64,000 bases of DNA from CAWINX01 sp963837585 (GCA_963837585.1 CAWINX010000003.1:744001-808000), one strand, 5' to 3'. Positions 29,012 to 38,765 are shown, counted from the stretch's first letter. The notes: a model not told the origin generated them from the letters alone. A program made the numbers and translations.

Positions 29012-30012
29012 CCGCGGACTTCATCTGGCGCGACGCCGACCGCACCGTCGTCTTCCGCCGCGGCGGGATCGAGCGGGCCGTGGATCTCCTCGCTGGACAG
29101 GGCTTCGAGGGCTTCGATCTGATCTCCACCGAGCGGGCGTTGTCCGCCGCCCCCGGATTGCGCGAGGCGGCTTCCGCCGTCCACGTTCTCGCTCCGGGGG
29201 GCGTGCCGGAGAGGGCGGCGGAATTGCTCGACTCGGCCCACTCCAGGCATCTGGTCGCCTTCGGCGGCGGGCGGATCGTCGATGCGGCAAAGGCGGCGGC
29301 CTCCGTCACCGGCGCCCAGGTCGCCGCGATCCCGACGACGATGTCAGGGGCGGAGATGACCGGCATCCACAAGCTCCCCGCCGGAGCCGAAGATCGAGTC
29401 CGGGGCCTGGTTCGCCCAACCTTCGTCCTCGCCGACCCGGAGGCGATGACCAGCCTGCCCGAGCCGCGGTTGCGTGCCAGCTCGATGAACGCCCTCGCCC
29501 ACGGCGCCGACTCCCTCTACACGCCGTTCGCGAACCCGGTCTCGAAGATGGCCGCGCTGCGCGGCGCCGAGCTGATCTCCTCGGCCCTCGACCAGGACCC
29601 GGCCGAGCGCGATCGAGCCGCCCTCGCCCTCGGCTCGATCCTCTGCGGCTACGCGATCGACTCGGGAATGTTCGCCCTCCACCACGTGATCTGCCAGACG
29701 CTCGTCCGAGTCTGCGGCAGCCCTCACGCGGAAACCAACGCGGCGATTCTCCCCCGCGCAATGGCCTTCATGGCCCCCCGAGCCCCGCAGGCGATCTCCG
29801 CATTGGCAACCGCGATCGGCACCCAACCAAGCGAAATCGAGCCCCGCATCCTCGACCTCGGCGGCAACCCATCCGGCCTCGACCAAGCCGGCGCGGACCA
29901 CAACAAGCTCCCGGAGGCGCTGGACGCAATCCTCGCCCGGCCCGAGCTCTCATTCGCGCCCAGCCCGCCCACCCGCGCCGAGCTGGAGCAGTTAATAGAG
30001 AGCGCTTGGTAG
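29008..30012 (+). CDS. Iron-containing alcohol dehydrogenase, maleylacetate-reductase-like
   Basis: A 334-residue group III dehydrogenase: FRRGGIERAVDLLAGQGFEG in the N-terminal Rossmann half, VAFGGGRIVDAAKAAASV for NAD binding, AIPTTMSGAEMTGIHKL, and the metal-binding helices with MNALAHGADSLY and FALHHVICQTLVR. Maleylacetate reductases have this length and the AIPTT(Y/M)SGSE-like motif. The coupled ring-cleaving dioxygenase upstream (GTGA overlap) supports a role in hydroquinone or related aromatic breakdown. The exact substrate is inferred. Confidence 0.85.
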   Translation: MTADFIWRDADRTVVFRRGGIERAVDLLAGQGFEGFDLISTERALSAAPGLREAASAVHVLAPGGVPERAAELLDSAHSRHLVAFGGGRIVDAAKAAASVTGAQVAAIPTTMSGAEMTGIHKLPAGAEDRVRGLVRPTFVLADPEAMTSLPEPRLRASSMNALAHGADSLYTPFANPVSKMAALRGAELISSALDQDPAERDRAALALGSILCGYAIDSGMFALHHVICQTLVRVCGSPHAETNAAILPRAMAFMAPRAPQAISALATAIGTQPSEIEPRILDLGGNPSGLDQAGADHNKLPEALDAILARPELSFAPSPPTRAELEQLIESAW

Positions 30013-30068
30013 CGGGGCCCGCCGGCCGACCCGGGTAACCGTCAACTCAACCCCGTGTAGCGCTCTTC

Positions 30069-31733
30069 GTGACCGAAGAGCGACTCCGCCGCTACCACGA
30101 GTACACGCGCCGCCACGGCGTCAACTGGCCGATGTACCTGCTGGCCCGGATCACGATGGTCCCGTTCTTCCTCATCTACTTCCGCCAGGCCCGCACCGGC
30201 CGCGAGCATGCCCGGGTGAAGGGCGGTTTGATCGTCGCCGCCAACCACCGCAGCTTCCTCGACCCGTTCGTGATCGGCGCCTGCCTGCCCTGGTGGCGAC
30301 CGATGAACTACGTCGCCAAGGTCGAGTTGTTCGAGCGCCGTTGGCAGGGCTGGCTCCTCTCGCGCCTCGGCGCCTTCCCGATTCGCCGCGGCGAATCCGA
30401 CGAGGACTCGGTCGAGACCGCGCGCCAGGTGGTCGCCGGCGGCGGCACCGTCTGCATCTTTCCGGAAGGGACTCGGATTCGCACCGGCTCGCTGGCCGTG
30501 CCGAAGCGCGGGGTCGGCCGCCTCGCCCTTCAGACCGGGGCGCCGGTGCTGCCGACCGCGGTGCTCGGCTCCGAGGACGTGCGCCGCGGCTGGCGGATCC
30601 GCCCCCGCAAGGTGAAGGTCCGCCTCGGGCGGGCGATGACCTTTCCTCGCGCCGAGCATCCCTCGCCGGCGCTGGCGGAGACGGTGACCGCGAAGATCTG
30701 GCCCAACGTCGAGCTTCAGTGGGAGGACCTCGGCGGCTTGCCGCCGATGCGCCGGGCCGCGGTGATCGGCGCCGGCAGCTGGGGCACCGCGGTGGCAGTA
30801 CTGCTGGCCCGTGGCGGCCTCGACGTGCAACTGGGGACGAGGACCGCCGAACAGGCAACTGAGCTGGCCGAATTGCGAGAGAACGAGCGCTACCTGGAGG
30901 GCGTGCACCTGCCCCGCTCGATCGAGATCCGCCAGGCGAGCGAGATCGAGCTGGGCGGGCTTGACCTCGTCTGCCTGGCGATTCCCTCCAAGTCACTCCC
31001 GCAGGCAGTGGGCGCGATCGCCGACCGGATTGGCGGACGCTCCTCGGTTCTGTTGCTGACCAAGGGCCTGATCGCGCCGCAGGGCCAGCTTCCCTCCGAG
31101 TACGTGGGGGACCGCGTGCGCGCGCGGGCAATCGCCTGCCTCGGTGGTCCGGCCCACGCGCGCGAGTCGGTGTCGGGGTCGGCGGCGCTGGTGCTCGGCT
31201 CCGCCGACGAGGACCTGCGGGCGCAGCTCGGCGAGGTCTTCGACCGGGCCGGCCTGGTCTGCGAGCGCACCGGCGACACGATCGGCGTCGAGATGGCCGG
31301 GGCGGCGAAGAACGCGGCGGCGCTGGCCGCGGCGACGGCGGAGCCGCACGGCCTCAACGCCGCCGGCATCGCCGCCGCGGAGATCTGGCGCGAGTGCATC
31401 GAGTACGCGATCGGTCGCGGCGCCGCCCTGGAGACGTTCTCGGGGCTCGCCGGCGTCGGCGACCTGACCGCAACGGTGATGGCCCCCTCCAGCCGCAATC
31501 GCCGCGCCGGCGAGCTGCTCGGCACCGGCACGCCCGCCGAGGAGATCCCGACCGCGATCGGGCAGGCCTCCGAGGGCCTCGACACGGTGCCGTTGCTGGC
31601 CAAGGCGCTCGGCGCCGCGAACTGCACCTCCGACGCCCTGGACGGCCTGGCGGCGCTGATCCGCGGCGAGATCGACGCCGAGTCCTGGGTGGCTGGATTG
31701 CGAAGCACCGAACGCACCAGGAGGGCGGCGTGA
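30069..31733 (+). CDS. Fusion of 1-acylglycerol-3-phosphate acyltransferase (PlsC) and glycerol-3-phosphate dehydrogenase (GpsA)
   Basis: One uninterrupted frame of 554 residues. Residues 1-220 are PlsC-like: VAANHRSFLDPFVIG (HX4D, here NHRSFLD), GAFPIRRGESDEDS and FPEGTRIRTG (the glycerophosphate-binding EGTR). From Met227 the protein is GpsA: RRAAVIGAGSWGTAVAVLLA (GxGxxG), CLAIPSKSLPQAV, LTKGLI, GGPAHARE, AGAAKNAAALAAATAEPHGLN with the catalytic Lys, and GVGDLTATVMAPSSRNRRAGELLG. In relatives plsC and gpsA are adjacent genes. The two halves share the glycerol-3-phosphate branch of lipid synthesis. The ATG at 30747 could also start a free GpsA. Confidence 0.88.
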   Translation: MTEERLRRYHEYTRRHGVNWPMYLLARITMVPFFLIYFRQARTGREHARVKGGLIVAANHRSFLDPFVIGACLPWWRPMNYVAKVELFERRWQGWLLSRLGAFPIRRGESDEDSVETARQVVAGGGTVCIFPEGTRIRTGSLAVPKRGVGRLALQTGAPVLPTAVLGSEDVRRGWRIRPRKVKVRLGRAMTFPRAEHPSPALAETVTAKIWPNVELQWEDLGGLPPMRRAAVIGAGSWGTAVAVLLARGGLDVQLGTRTAEQATELAELRENERYLEGVHLPRSIEIRQASEIELGGLDLVCLAIPSKSLPQAVGAIADRIGGRSSVLLLTKGLIAPQGQLPSEYVGDRVRARAIACLGGPAHARESVSGSAALVLGSADEDLRAQLGEVFDRAGLVCERTGDTIGVEMAGAAKNAAALAAATAEPHGLNAAGIAAAEIWRECIEYAIGRGAALETFSGLAGVGDLTATVMAPSSRNRRAGELLGTGTPAEEIPTAIGQASEGLDTVPLLAKALGAANCTSDALDGLAALIRGEIDAESWVAGLRSTERTRRAA

Positions 31734-31775
31734 GCCCCGCCCGCCACTCTTCCCGGCCGCGGCTAGGCTTGATGG

Positions 31776-32345
31776 GTGAGCGACCCGAAGCACAACGTCG
31801 AGCCGGCCAGCCTCGACCCGGCCGCCAAAGCGGAGCTGGACCGCGCCTTCGAGGACCTCTACAGAGCCCATCTGCGCGACGTCTACTCCTACGCTTACTA
31901 CCGGGTGGGCAACCACCACGACGCCGAGGACCTCACCGAGCAGGCGTTCCTTCAGGCCTACCGACACTTCGACCGCGCCCGGCGCGAGTCCGACGGCCGG
32001 CCGCTGCGGCCATGGCTGATCCGCATCGCCCACAACCTCGCCTCCAACTACCACCGGGACCGCTCGCGCCGCCCGCAGACGCCGCTGGAGAACGCCGACC
32101 CGATCCCCGCTCGGCACGGGACCGAGGCGATCGCCGAGGGCAGGGAGGAGCTGCGACGGGTAATGGAAAACCTCCAACACCTTCCCGACGATCGCCGCGA
32201 AGCCCTGATCATGCGCTTCGCCCTCGGCATGGACAACCGCGAGATCGCTCGCGCCCTGGGGCGGACCGACGGCGCCACGAAGGTCCTTATCCACCGCGCG
32301 ATCAAGCAGCTTCAGGAAGAGATGGGGGAGGACGAGGATGAGTGA
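31776..32345 (+). CDS. RNA polymerase sigma factor, ECF-like sigma-70 family
   Basis: A 189-residue factor with region 2 (AFEDLYRAHLRDVYSYAYYR, DAEDLTEQAFLQAYRHFDRA, LRPWLIRIAHNLASNYHRDR) and region 4 (LQHLPDDRREALIMRFALGM, DNREIARALGRTDGATKVLI). The GTG at 31776 is 42 bases after the PlsC-GpsA stop. The downstream small membrane protein overlaps it by 8 bases, the usual sigma/anti-sigma arrangement. No ECF promoter consensus was recognised in the window. Confidence 0.9.
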   Translation: MSDPKHNVEPASLDPAAKAELDRAFEDLYRAHLRDVYSYAYYRVGNHHDAEDLTEQAFLQAYRHFDRARRESDGRPLRPWLIRIAHNLASNYHRDRSRRPQTPLENADPIPARHGTEAIAEGREELRRVMENLQHLPDDRREALIMRFALGMDNREIARALGRTDGATKVLIHRAIKQLQEEMGEDEDE

Positions 32346-32649
32346 CTTCGAACGGCTGCTGACCGACGCGCTGCGACCGATCGAGCCTCCGGAGCGGCTC
32401 TCCGGCAGACTCGAGGACACCCTCTCGGCGGTCACCCAGGCGGCTGCAAACGAGCTGTCCGACTGGGCCGGTGAGCTCAGCGACAGCGAGCTTCGCGCTC
32501 TCCGCGACCCGCGCAATTGGGTGCGGCCGGTGGTCGCGGTCAGCGCCGGCACGGTAGCCACCGGCGCCCTCGTCCTGCTCGAGATGCGCCGCCGCGGCCG
32601 TCACGAGGCGCGCGGCCGCGTCCGCGCCCTCACCGACCGGATCAGGTAG
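32338..32649 (+). CDS. Small single-pass membrane protein coupled to ECF sigma factor
   Basis: A 103-residue protein: an acidic cytosolic N-terminal half (MSDFERLLTDALRPIEPPER, LSGRLEDTLSAVTQAA), one membrane helix at about 63-81 (VRPVVAVSAGTVATGALVLL) and a short Arg-rich tail. It overlaps the sigma gene by 8 bases, so it is a candidate anti-sigma factor, but no zinc-binding HxxxCxxC motif is present and the family is not recognised. Its 3' end overlaps the convergent DUF4383 gene by 8 bases. Confidence 0.7.
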   Translation: MSDFERLLTDALRPIEPPERLSGRLEDTLSAVTQAAANELSDWAGELSDSELRALRDPRNWVRPVVAVSAGTVATGALVLLEMRRRGRHEARGRVRALTDRIR

Positions 32650-33046
32650 CGCGGGCGGGGTGGGCGACCGGCGTCGCCATCGCGGCGCCGATCCCGAGCA
32701 GCCCGAGAATCAGGTGTAGGACGCTGTCCTCGGTGTTGACCGGGATGAAGCCGAGGATCGAGGCGCCGTCGCCGATCACGAAGCCCCAGACGGCGAGGGC
32801 GAGGTAGATCAGGCCGAGCCAGAGGGCGTACTGGCGCGCCGCATAGCCCGCCACCAGCAGGCCGATCGCCCCGGTGACGATGTGGAAGAGGTTGTGCCAG
32901 GCGTTGACGGCGAGGATGCCGAAGGCGTCGTCGACCCGGCCGGGCCCTCCGAAGGAGGCGCTGTAGAAGAAGCCGACGAGGCCGGCGATCACGAGTGCCG
33001 CCCCGATCAGGGTCGCGTAGAGCCGTGCCGGGCTGGCGCCTTCCAT
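32642..33046 (-). CDS. DUF4383-family membrane protein
   Basis: A 134-residue protein with four membrane helices. Typical DUF4383 features are the first helix ATLIGAALVIAGLVGFFYSA, the NAWHNLFHIVTGAIGLLVAG segment with its conserved His residues, and the last helix HLILGLLGIGAAMA. The ATG at 33046 is preferred; an upstream in-frame ATG at 33067 would run into the promoter of the divergent rhomboid gene. Members are common in Actinobacteria and their function is unknown. Confidence 0.85.
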   Translation of the reverse strand: MEGASPARLYATLIGAALVIAGLVGFFYSASFGGPGRVDDAFGILAVNAWHNLFHIVTGAIGLLVAGYAARQYALWLGLIYLALAVWGFVIGDGASILGFIPVNTEDSVLHLILGLLGIGAAMATPVAHPARAT

Positions 33047-33074
33047 GCGGCTCGATTGTAGGCTCACCGTCCCT

Positions 33075-33896
33075 GTGGCGCAGACGTGTTACCGACACCC
33101 CGACCGTGAGACCGGCGTCTCCTGTTCCTCCTGCGGCCGGCCGATCTGCCCTGACTGCATGACGCCGAGCCCGGTCGGAATGCGCTGCCCGGAGTGCATG
33201 CGCGAGCGGACCAAGGTGATGGTGGGCGTTGGGGAGCCGTCATTGTTCGGCACCGCTCCGGCGACCTTCGTCCTGATCGCTCTCAACGTCGCGGCATACA
33301 TCGCCGAGGTCGCCACCGGTCACGGGGGTCTCGGGGGCACCGGGACATCTCTAATTCCCGACCTCGGCCTTTTTGGGCCCTCCGTGGCGCAGGGAGAGTG
33401 GTACCGACTCTTCACTTGCGGGTTCATCCACGGCGGCCTGCTGCACCTCGCCGGCAACATGATCCTTCTCTACTTCCTTGGGCGAATACTGGAGCCGGGA
33501 ATCGGCACCGCGCGCTTCGTCGCCATATATCTGGCGTCGCTCTTCGCCGGCTCTTTCGGGGCTCTGCTCCTTTCGCCAAATGCGCTCTCCTTTGGCGCAT
33601 CGGGGGCCGTCTTCGGGATATTGGGAGCGACCTTCGTGATTGCAAGAGGGCGAGGGGTGGATGCGATCGCTTCCACGGTCGGCGTGCTCATCCTCTTGAA
33701 CCTCGCGTTCAGCTTTGGCGTTCGCGGGATTAGCGTCGGCGCCCATCTCGGCGGCCTCGTCGCGGGCGTCCTCTGTGCATTGGTGGTGATCGTCGGCGAC
33801 CGCGGTGGGCTGGGTTCCCGGCGTTTGCCCACCGAGCTGATCGCGATGACAGCGGTCGCGGTGGTCTCGATCGTCGGGGCGCTGGCGATCGCCTAA
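33075..33896 (+). CDS. Rhomboid-family intramembrane serine protease with N-terminal zinc-finger
   Basis: Residues 1-45 from GTG 33075 hold a B-box-like zinc motif: TCYRHPDRETGVSCSSCGRP, ICPDCMTP and GMRCPECM. Then six membrane helices carry rhomboid motifs: FIHGGLLHLAGNMILLYFLG (oxyanion His/Asn region), FGASGAVFGILG with the catalytic Ser in GASG, and SVGAHLGGLVAG with the catalytic His. Length 273. The start at 33075 avoids overlap with the divergent DUF4383 gene; GTG/ATG at 33045 is an alternative. Substrates are unknown. Confidence 0.9.
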   Translation: MAQTCYRHPDRETGVSCSSCGRPICPDCMTPSPVGMRCPECMRERTKVMVGVGEPSLFGTAPATFVLIALNVAAYIAEVATGHGGLGGTGTSLIPDLGLFGPSVAQGEWYRLFTCGFIHGGLLHLAGNMILLYFLGRILEPGIGTARFVAIYLASLFAGSFGALLLSPNALSFGASGAVFGILGATFVIARGRGVDAIASTVGVLILLNLAFSFGVRGISVGAHLGGLVAGVLCALVVIVGDRGGLGSRRLPTELIAMTAVAVVSIVGALAIA

Positions 33897-33938
33897 CGCC
33901 CCGCCGTCGGTGTAACGCGTAGGCGTGCTGACAGGGCG

Positions 33939-34853
33939 CTAACGCGTTGCACCGGCGGCGCCGGCCCGCAGCTCGGCGAAGCCGATGTTTCCCGGCGGGT
34001 CGACCAGTTCCGGGTGGAGCAGGTGTCCGAGCAGCTCGACCCCGTCGACAAGCCGCGGCCCCGGCCGCGAGAACGTCGAAGCGGCGTCGACCGCGTAGAC
34101 CCGGGCGGCGCCCAGGGCCTCGATCCGACCCCAGTGCTCCAGCGCCTGCACGCGGGAGTCCTCGACGTACCAGCCACATGGCATCGCGATTACGACATCG
34201 GGGTTGAGGCTGGTCAGCTCACCCCAGCCGACCTCCGGTGACTTCAGCCCCGGGGGACCCGCGACGTCCTCTCCTCCCGCGATCGAGATCATCTCGGGAA
34301 CCCAGTGGCCGCCGACGTAAGGGGGATCGAGCCACTCGAGTGCGATCACCCGGGGCTGTCCGGCTCCGGCCACCGTGGCACTCACTGCCGAAAGCCGGCC
34401 CTCCAGCTCGCCGCGTAGCTCACGCGCCTCGCCCTTGACCCCGGCCGCCTCTCCGAGCCTCACCACGTCCTCCAGCACCTCGGCGAGCGAGCTTGGGTCC
34501 TGCTGGATGACCGTGGGCCGGTTGGGCAGGCGGGCGGCTACCTTGAGAACCTCCTCGTAGGAGACCGCGCAGACGTCGCAGACGGCCTGGGTGACGATCA
34601 GGTCCGGCGCCAGCTCGGCAAGGCGTTCCTCGTCGAGTTCGTAGAGTGCGCGTCCCTCGCCGACGATCGCTTTCACCACCTTGTCGATCTCCCCCGCGCT
34701 GAGCCCGGCGGGCAGCACCGTGCTGGTCAGGTGGGGCTTGGAGCGCGCCTCGGGCGGGTGGTCGCACTCATGGGTCACACCGACGACATCGTCCCCAAGG
34801 CCCAGGGCGAAGAGCATCTCTGTCGCGGACGGTACGAGGCTCGCTATGCGCAT
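33939..34853 (-). CDS. Cobalamin/iron-siderophore-binding protein of BtuF/TroA-like fold
   Basis: A 304-residue substrate-binding protein: MRIASLVPSATEMLFALGLGDDVVGVTHECD (in part), LAPDLIVTQAVCDVCAVSYE, GHWVPEMISIAGGEDV and ELTSLNPDVVIAMPCGW fit the helical-backbone class III binding proteins, close to BtuF. It starts directly with the first domain, with no signal peptide or lipobox, so it may be cytoplasmic. No ABC permease or ATPase lies nearby. Many Actinobacteria carry such stand-alone cobalamin-binding proteins of unknown role. Confidence 0.8.
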   Translation of the reverse strand: MRIASLVPSATEMLFALGLGDDVVGVTHECDHPPEARSKPHLTSTVLPAGLSAGEIDKVVKAIVGEGRALYELDEERLAELAPDLIVTQAVCDVCAVSYEEVLKVAARLPNRPTVIQQDPSSLAEVLEDVVRLGEAAGVKGEARELRGELEGRLSAVSATVAGAGQPRVIALEWLDPPYVGGHWVPEMISIAGGEDVAGPPGLKSPEVGWGELTSLNPDVVIAMPCGWYVEDSRVQALEHWGRIEALGAARVYAVDAASTFSRPGPRLVDGVELLGHLLHPELVDPPGNIGFAELRAGAAGATR

Positions 34854-34962
34854 CGGCCGCTCAATATGGCATTTCTTGCCGAACCGCCGCACCGGAAAGC
34901 TATATTCCGTCTCGCCGCATGGCCGACGACGACCTCCCCCGAAGTATCGGGTCAAATAGCCG

Positions 34963-36261
34963 ATGAGCGTCCTCCTGCTCGTCCTGCTGCTCCTGCTGAT
35001 CGCCGTCAACGGCTTCTTCGTCGCTGCCGAATTCGCGCTCGTCCGCAGTCGCCGCGGCAAAATCGAGCAACTCGCCAAGGAGGGCGAGGCGGGGGCGGAG
35101 ACGGTGATCGAGCAGCTCGACAAGATCGACGAGTCGCTCTCCGCCTGCCAGGTCGGGATCACGATGGCCTCGATCGGGATCGGCTTCCTCGGCGAGCCCT
35201 CGCTGGCCAAGCTGCTGGAGCCGCTCTTCGGAGGCTTCTCGCACGGCGTCGCCGTCGGCCTCTCGGTGGCGATCGCCTTCGCGTTGGTCACCGCGCTCCA
35301 CATCAGCGTCGGCGAGCAGGTGCCGAAGATGCTCGCGATCGGCCACGCCGAGCGCACCGCGCGCCGAGTCTCGCGACCGCTCAACTGGTTCCGGGCGATC
35401 ACCGCCCCGGTCGTCTTCGCGCTCAGCCGCTTCTCCAACGCGATCATCCGCCTCTTCGGCGTCAACCCGACCGACATCGAGCAGCGCCATACCGCCGAGG
35501 ACCTCAAACAGATCATCGATCGGTCGAAGCTGGGCGGCACGCTCGACCCCGGCGAGGCCGGGATGCTCGGCGGCGTCTTCCACCTGCACGAGCAGGAGGC
35601 TCGCGAGGTGATGACGCCGATTCCGGCCGTCGTCACCGTCGACGCCTCCGAGGGCGTCGAGGCGGCGCTGCGGCGTTGCGTCACCTCCGGCCACACCCGG
35701 CTGGTGGTGATCGAGGACGAAAACCCGGATCGGGTCAAGGGCGTCGTCCACAACAACAGCCTCGCCCGCCTCTACATGAGCGACGGGCCGGGGGCCTCGA
35801 TCGAGCCGGCCGTCCGCGACGCGCTGATCGTCCCCGAGACGAGGCCGCTCGACGACCTGCTCCACGACCTCCAGGTCCAGCGCACCTCGATCGCCGTGGT
35901 CGTCGACGAGTACGGCCGCACGGTCGGGATCGTCACCGTCGAGGACATCCTCGAGGAGGTGGTGGGGGAGATCGAGGACGAGACCGACCCTCGTGCCGCG
36001 GCGATGCGCCGGCTCACCAACGGCGACTGGTTCGTACGCGGTCACGTCTCGCTCGGCGACCTCTCCGACGCGGGCATCGACCTGCCGGTCGACACCGACG
36101 CCTACAACTCGGTGGGCGGCTACGTGTTCGGCGAGCTCGGGCGCCTGCCGAAGCGGGGTGACGCGATCACCTCCAACGGCTACACGATCCGGGTCGAGTC
36201 GGTTCGCGAGAACCGGATCGAGGCGGTTCGGATCAGCGGTTCCGTCCGCCCGGACGCCTAG
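34963..36261 (+). CDS. Hemolysin/CorC-family membrane protein (DUF21 CNNM domain, CBS pair, CorC/HlyC)
   Basis: A 432-residue protein, probably a magnesium or cobalt efflux factor. In order: a DUF21 membrane domain (LLLIAVNGFFVAAEFALVRSR, CQVGITMASIGIGFLGEPSL, VTALHISVGEQVPKMLAIGH), two CBS domains (AREVMTPIPAVVTVDASEGV and RTSIAVVVDEYGRTVGIVTVEDILEE), and a C-terminal CorC/HlyC domain (DAYNSVGGYVFGELGRLPKRGD). All parts are complete. It is divergent from the BtuF-like gene across a 109-base gap holding TATATT at 34901 and a small dyad at 34893-34909. Confidence 0.93.
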   Translation: MSVLLLVLLLLLIAVNGFFVAAEFALVRSRRGKIEQLAKEGEAGAETVIEQLDKIDESLSACQVGITMASIGIGFLGEPSLAKLLEPLFGGFSHGVAVGLSVAIAFALVTALHISVGEQVPKMLAIGHAERTARRVSRPLNWFRAITAPVVFALSRFSNAIIRLFGVNPTDIEQRHTAEDLKQIIDRSKLGGTLDPGEAGMLGGVFHLHEQEAREVMTPIPAVVTVDASEGVEAALRRCVTSGHTRLVVIEDENPDRVKGVVHNNSLARLYMSDGPGASIEPAVRDALIVPETRPLDDLLHDLQVQRTSIAVVVDEYGRTVGIVTVEDILEEVVGEIEDETDPRAAAMRRLTNGDWFVRGHVSLGDLSDAGIDLPVDTDAYNSVGGYVFGELGRLPKRGDAITSNGYTIRVESVRENRIEAVRISGSVRPDA

Positions 36262-36305
36262 CTTCTTCGGGCAACCCGCACTCCGCCGAACCTGGGAGGT
36301 ACCGC

Positions 36306-36641
36306 ATGTGGGTTGTTCGATTGAGCGACAAGCAGCTCGAGGTCCTGAGGGCGCTGTTGCGCTCCGAAGATCACCTCGGCCCGGCGTTGCAGGGCGCCCT
36401 TGAATCGCTCGACCTTGCTCGTTGGGACGAGCTCCCCGAGGCTGAGCTGCCCTGGGAGGAGGTCGAGGTCATCGCCCGCCGCCAAGGGATCTCCGAGGCC
36501 GACGTGATCTGGGACCTCAGCGGTAAGCGTAGCAGTGGCCGGCTACTCGTAGTTGTAGAAGCCCGCGCCGGACTTGCGGCCCAGCTTCTCTTGGCCGACC
36601 ATCTCGATGATCAGGCCGGGCGGCTTGTGCGCGGCCTCTGA
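36306..36641 (+). CDS. Small hypothetical protein, 111 residues
   Basis: Begins MWVVRLSDKQLEVLRALLRS, then GALESLDLARWDELPEAELP and VIARRQGISEADVIWDLSGK, a mainly helical soluble protein with no recognised family. A GGGAGG ribosome site lies 6 bases before the ATG, good evidence of translation. The last third overlaps the 3' end of the convergent dehydrogenase gene by 99 bases, which is unusually long; given the many frame errors in this sequence the true C terminus may lie near 36530. Confidence 0.5.
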   Translation: MWVVRLSDKQLEVLRALLRSEDHLGPALQGALESLDLARWDELPEAELPWEEVEVIARRQGISEADVIWDLSGKRSSGRLLVVVEARAGLAAQLLLADHLDDQAGRLVRGL

Positions 36642-37364
36642 GGAGTCGGCGTAGAGCGCGTCGCCGATCGCCTCGGCGACGTCGAGCCCGACGAAGTCGA
36701 GCAGCGCGAGCGGCCCCATCGGGTGGCCGGCGCCGAGCTTCATGCAGGTGTCGACCTCGCCGGCCTCCATGCCGGTCCGCTCGAGCATCCGCACGGCGTC
36801 GAAGAGATAGGGGAAGAGCAGCCGGTTGACGACGAAGCCCGCCTGGTCGGGGACCTCGACCGCGGTCTTGCCGAGCGCCGCGCACCAGGCCAGCGCCTTC
36901 TCGCGAGAACCGGCGGCGCCGTCGGGGAAGCAGACTTCGACCAGCTTCATCCGCGGCACCGGGTTGAAGACGTGCAGGCCGAAGAGCTTCTCGGTGCCGG
37001 CGGCCTCGGCGATCGAGGCGATGCTCAGCGACGAGGTGGTGGTGGCGAGGTCGGAGTTCGGACAGGCCGCGGCGACGGCCGTGAGCAGCTCTCCCTTGGG
37101 GCCGACCTCCTCGATGATCGCCTCGACGATGACGTCGCAGTCGGCGAGGTCGGCGGGGTCGGTGGTGACCCGCAGCCGTGAGGGCTCGGCCCCCTCGATC
37201 TTCGCGCAGGCCGCGACGACTTTCTCCTCAGCGCGCCAAGCGGAGGCTTCGCTGCGTGCCAACAGGATCGTGTCGGCCGTCGTGGTTGAAACCGCGGCAA
37301 GGCCGGTGGCGATTGCCCCGCTCCCCGCGATCCCCGGACTCTCATACCCCTGATTCGCGCTCAT
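36543..37364 (-). CDS. 3-hydroxyacyl-CoA (3-hydroxybutyryl-CoA) dehydrogenase
   Basis: NAD(P)-dependent oxidation of 3-hydroxyacyl-CoA, or the reverse in polyester synthesis. The 273-residue product has the N-terminal dinucleotide site GIAGSGAIATGLAAV, the ADCDVIVEAIIEE segment, the catalytic LFGLHVFNPVPRMKLVEVC with His, VPDQAGFVVNRLLFPYLFDA, and the C-terminal GAGHPMGPLALLDFVGLD. The ATG at 37364 puts the glycine loop at the N terminus as usual. It is divergent from a thiolase across a 136-base gap that contains a palindromic operator. Confidence 0.92.
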   Translation of the reverse strand: MSANQGYESPGIAGSGAIATGLAAVSTTTADTILLARSEASAWRAEEKVVAACAKIEGAEPSRLRVTTDPADLADCDVIVEAIIEEVGPKGELLTAVAAACPNSDLATTTSSLSIASIAEAAGTEKLFGLHVFNPVPRMKLVEVCFPDGAAGSREKALAWCAALGKTAVEVPDQAGFVVNRLLFPYLFDAVRMLERTGMEAGEVDTCMKLGAGHPMGPLALLDFVGLDVAEAIGDALYADSSEAAHKPPGLIIEMVGQEKLGRKSGAGFYNYE

Positions 37365-37426
37365 TCGGCCCGGGTTCCTATCACGCGCCTCGCGATCGAA
37401 GGCACCTGTGACCTCGCTCACATGCC

Positions 37427-37451
37427 TGGTTGACTGACCAGTCAATCGGTT
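37427..37451 (+). promoter_or_regulatory. TetR-type palindromic operator, copy 1
   Basis: The core TTGACTGACCAGTCAA (37430-37445) has inverted TTGACT/AGTCAA arms. All 25 bases of this span recur exactly at 46753-46777 before an acyl-CoA dehydrogenase. Here TTGACT can also serve as the -35 box, with TATCGT at 37451-37456 as a weak -10, so a bound repressor would block thiolase transcription and perhaps the divergent dehydrogenase. The regulator gene is not in the window. Confidence 0.75.
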
Positions 37452-37500
37452 ATCGTGAACAATTAATCGGACTGTCCTCGAGACGAACGGAAGGACGCGC

Positions 37501-38682
<1,182 letters not shown>

Positions 38683-38765
38683 GCACTCGGATGGCCGGGT
38701 GCAGACCGCCGTGGTCGATGCTCAGGTTCTCGCATCATCCCTAGGTCCACGTCCATAAGGGAGGC

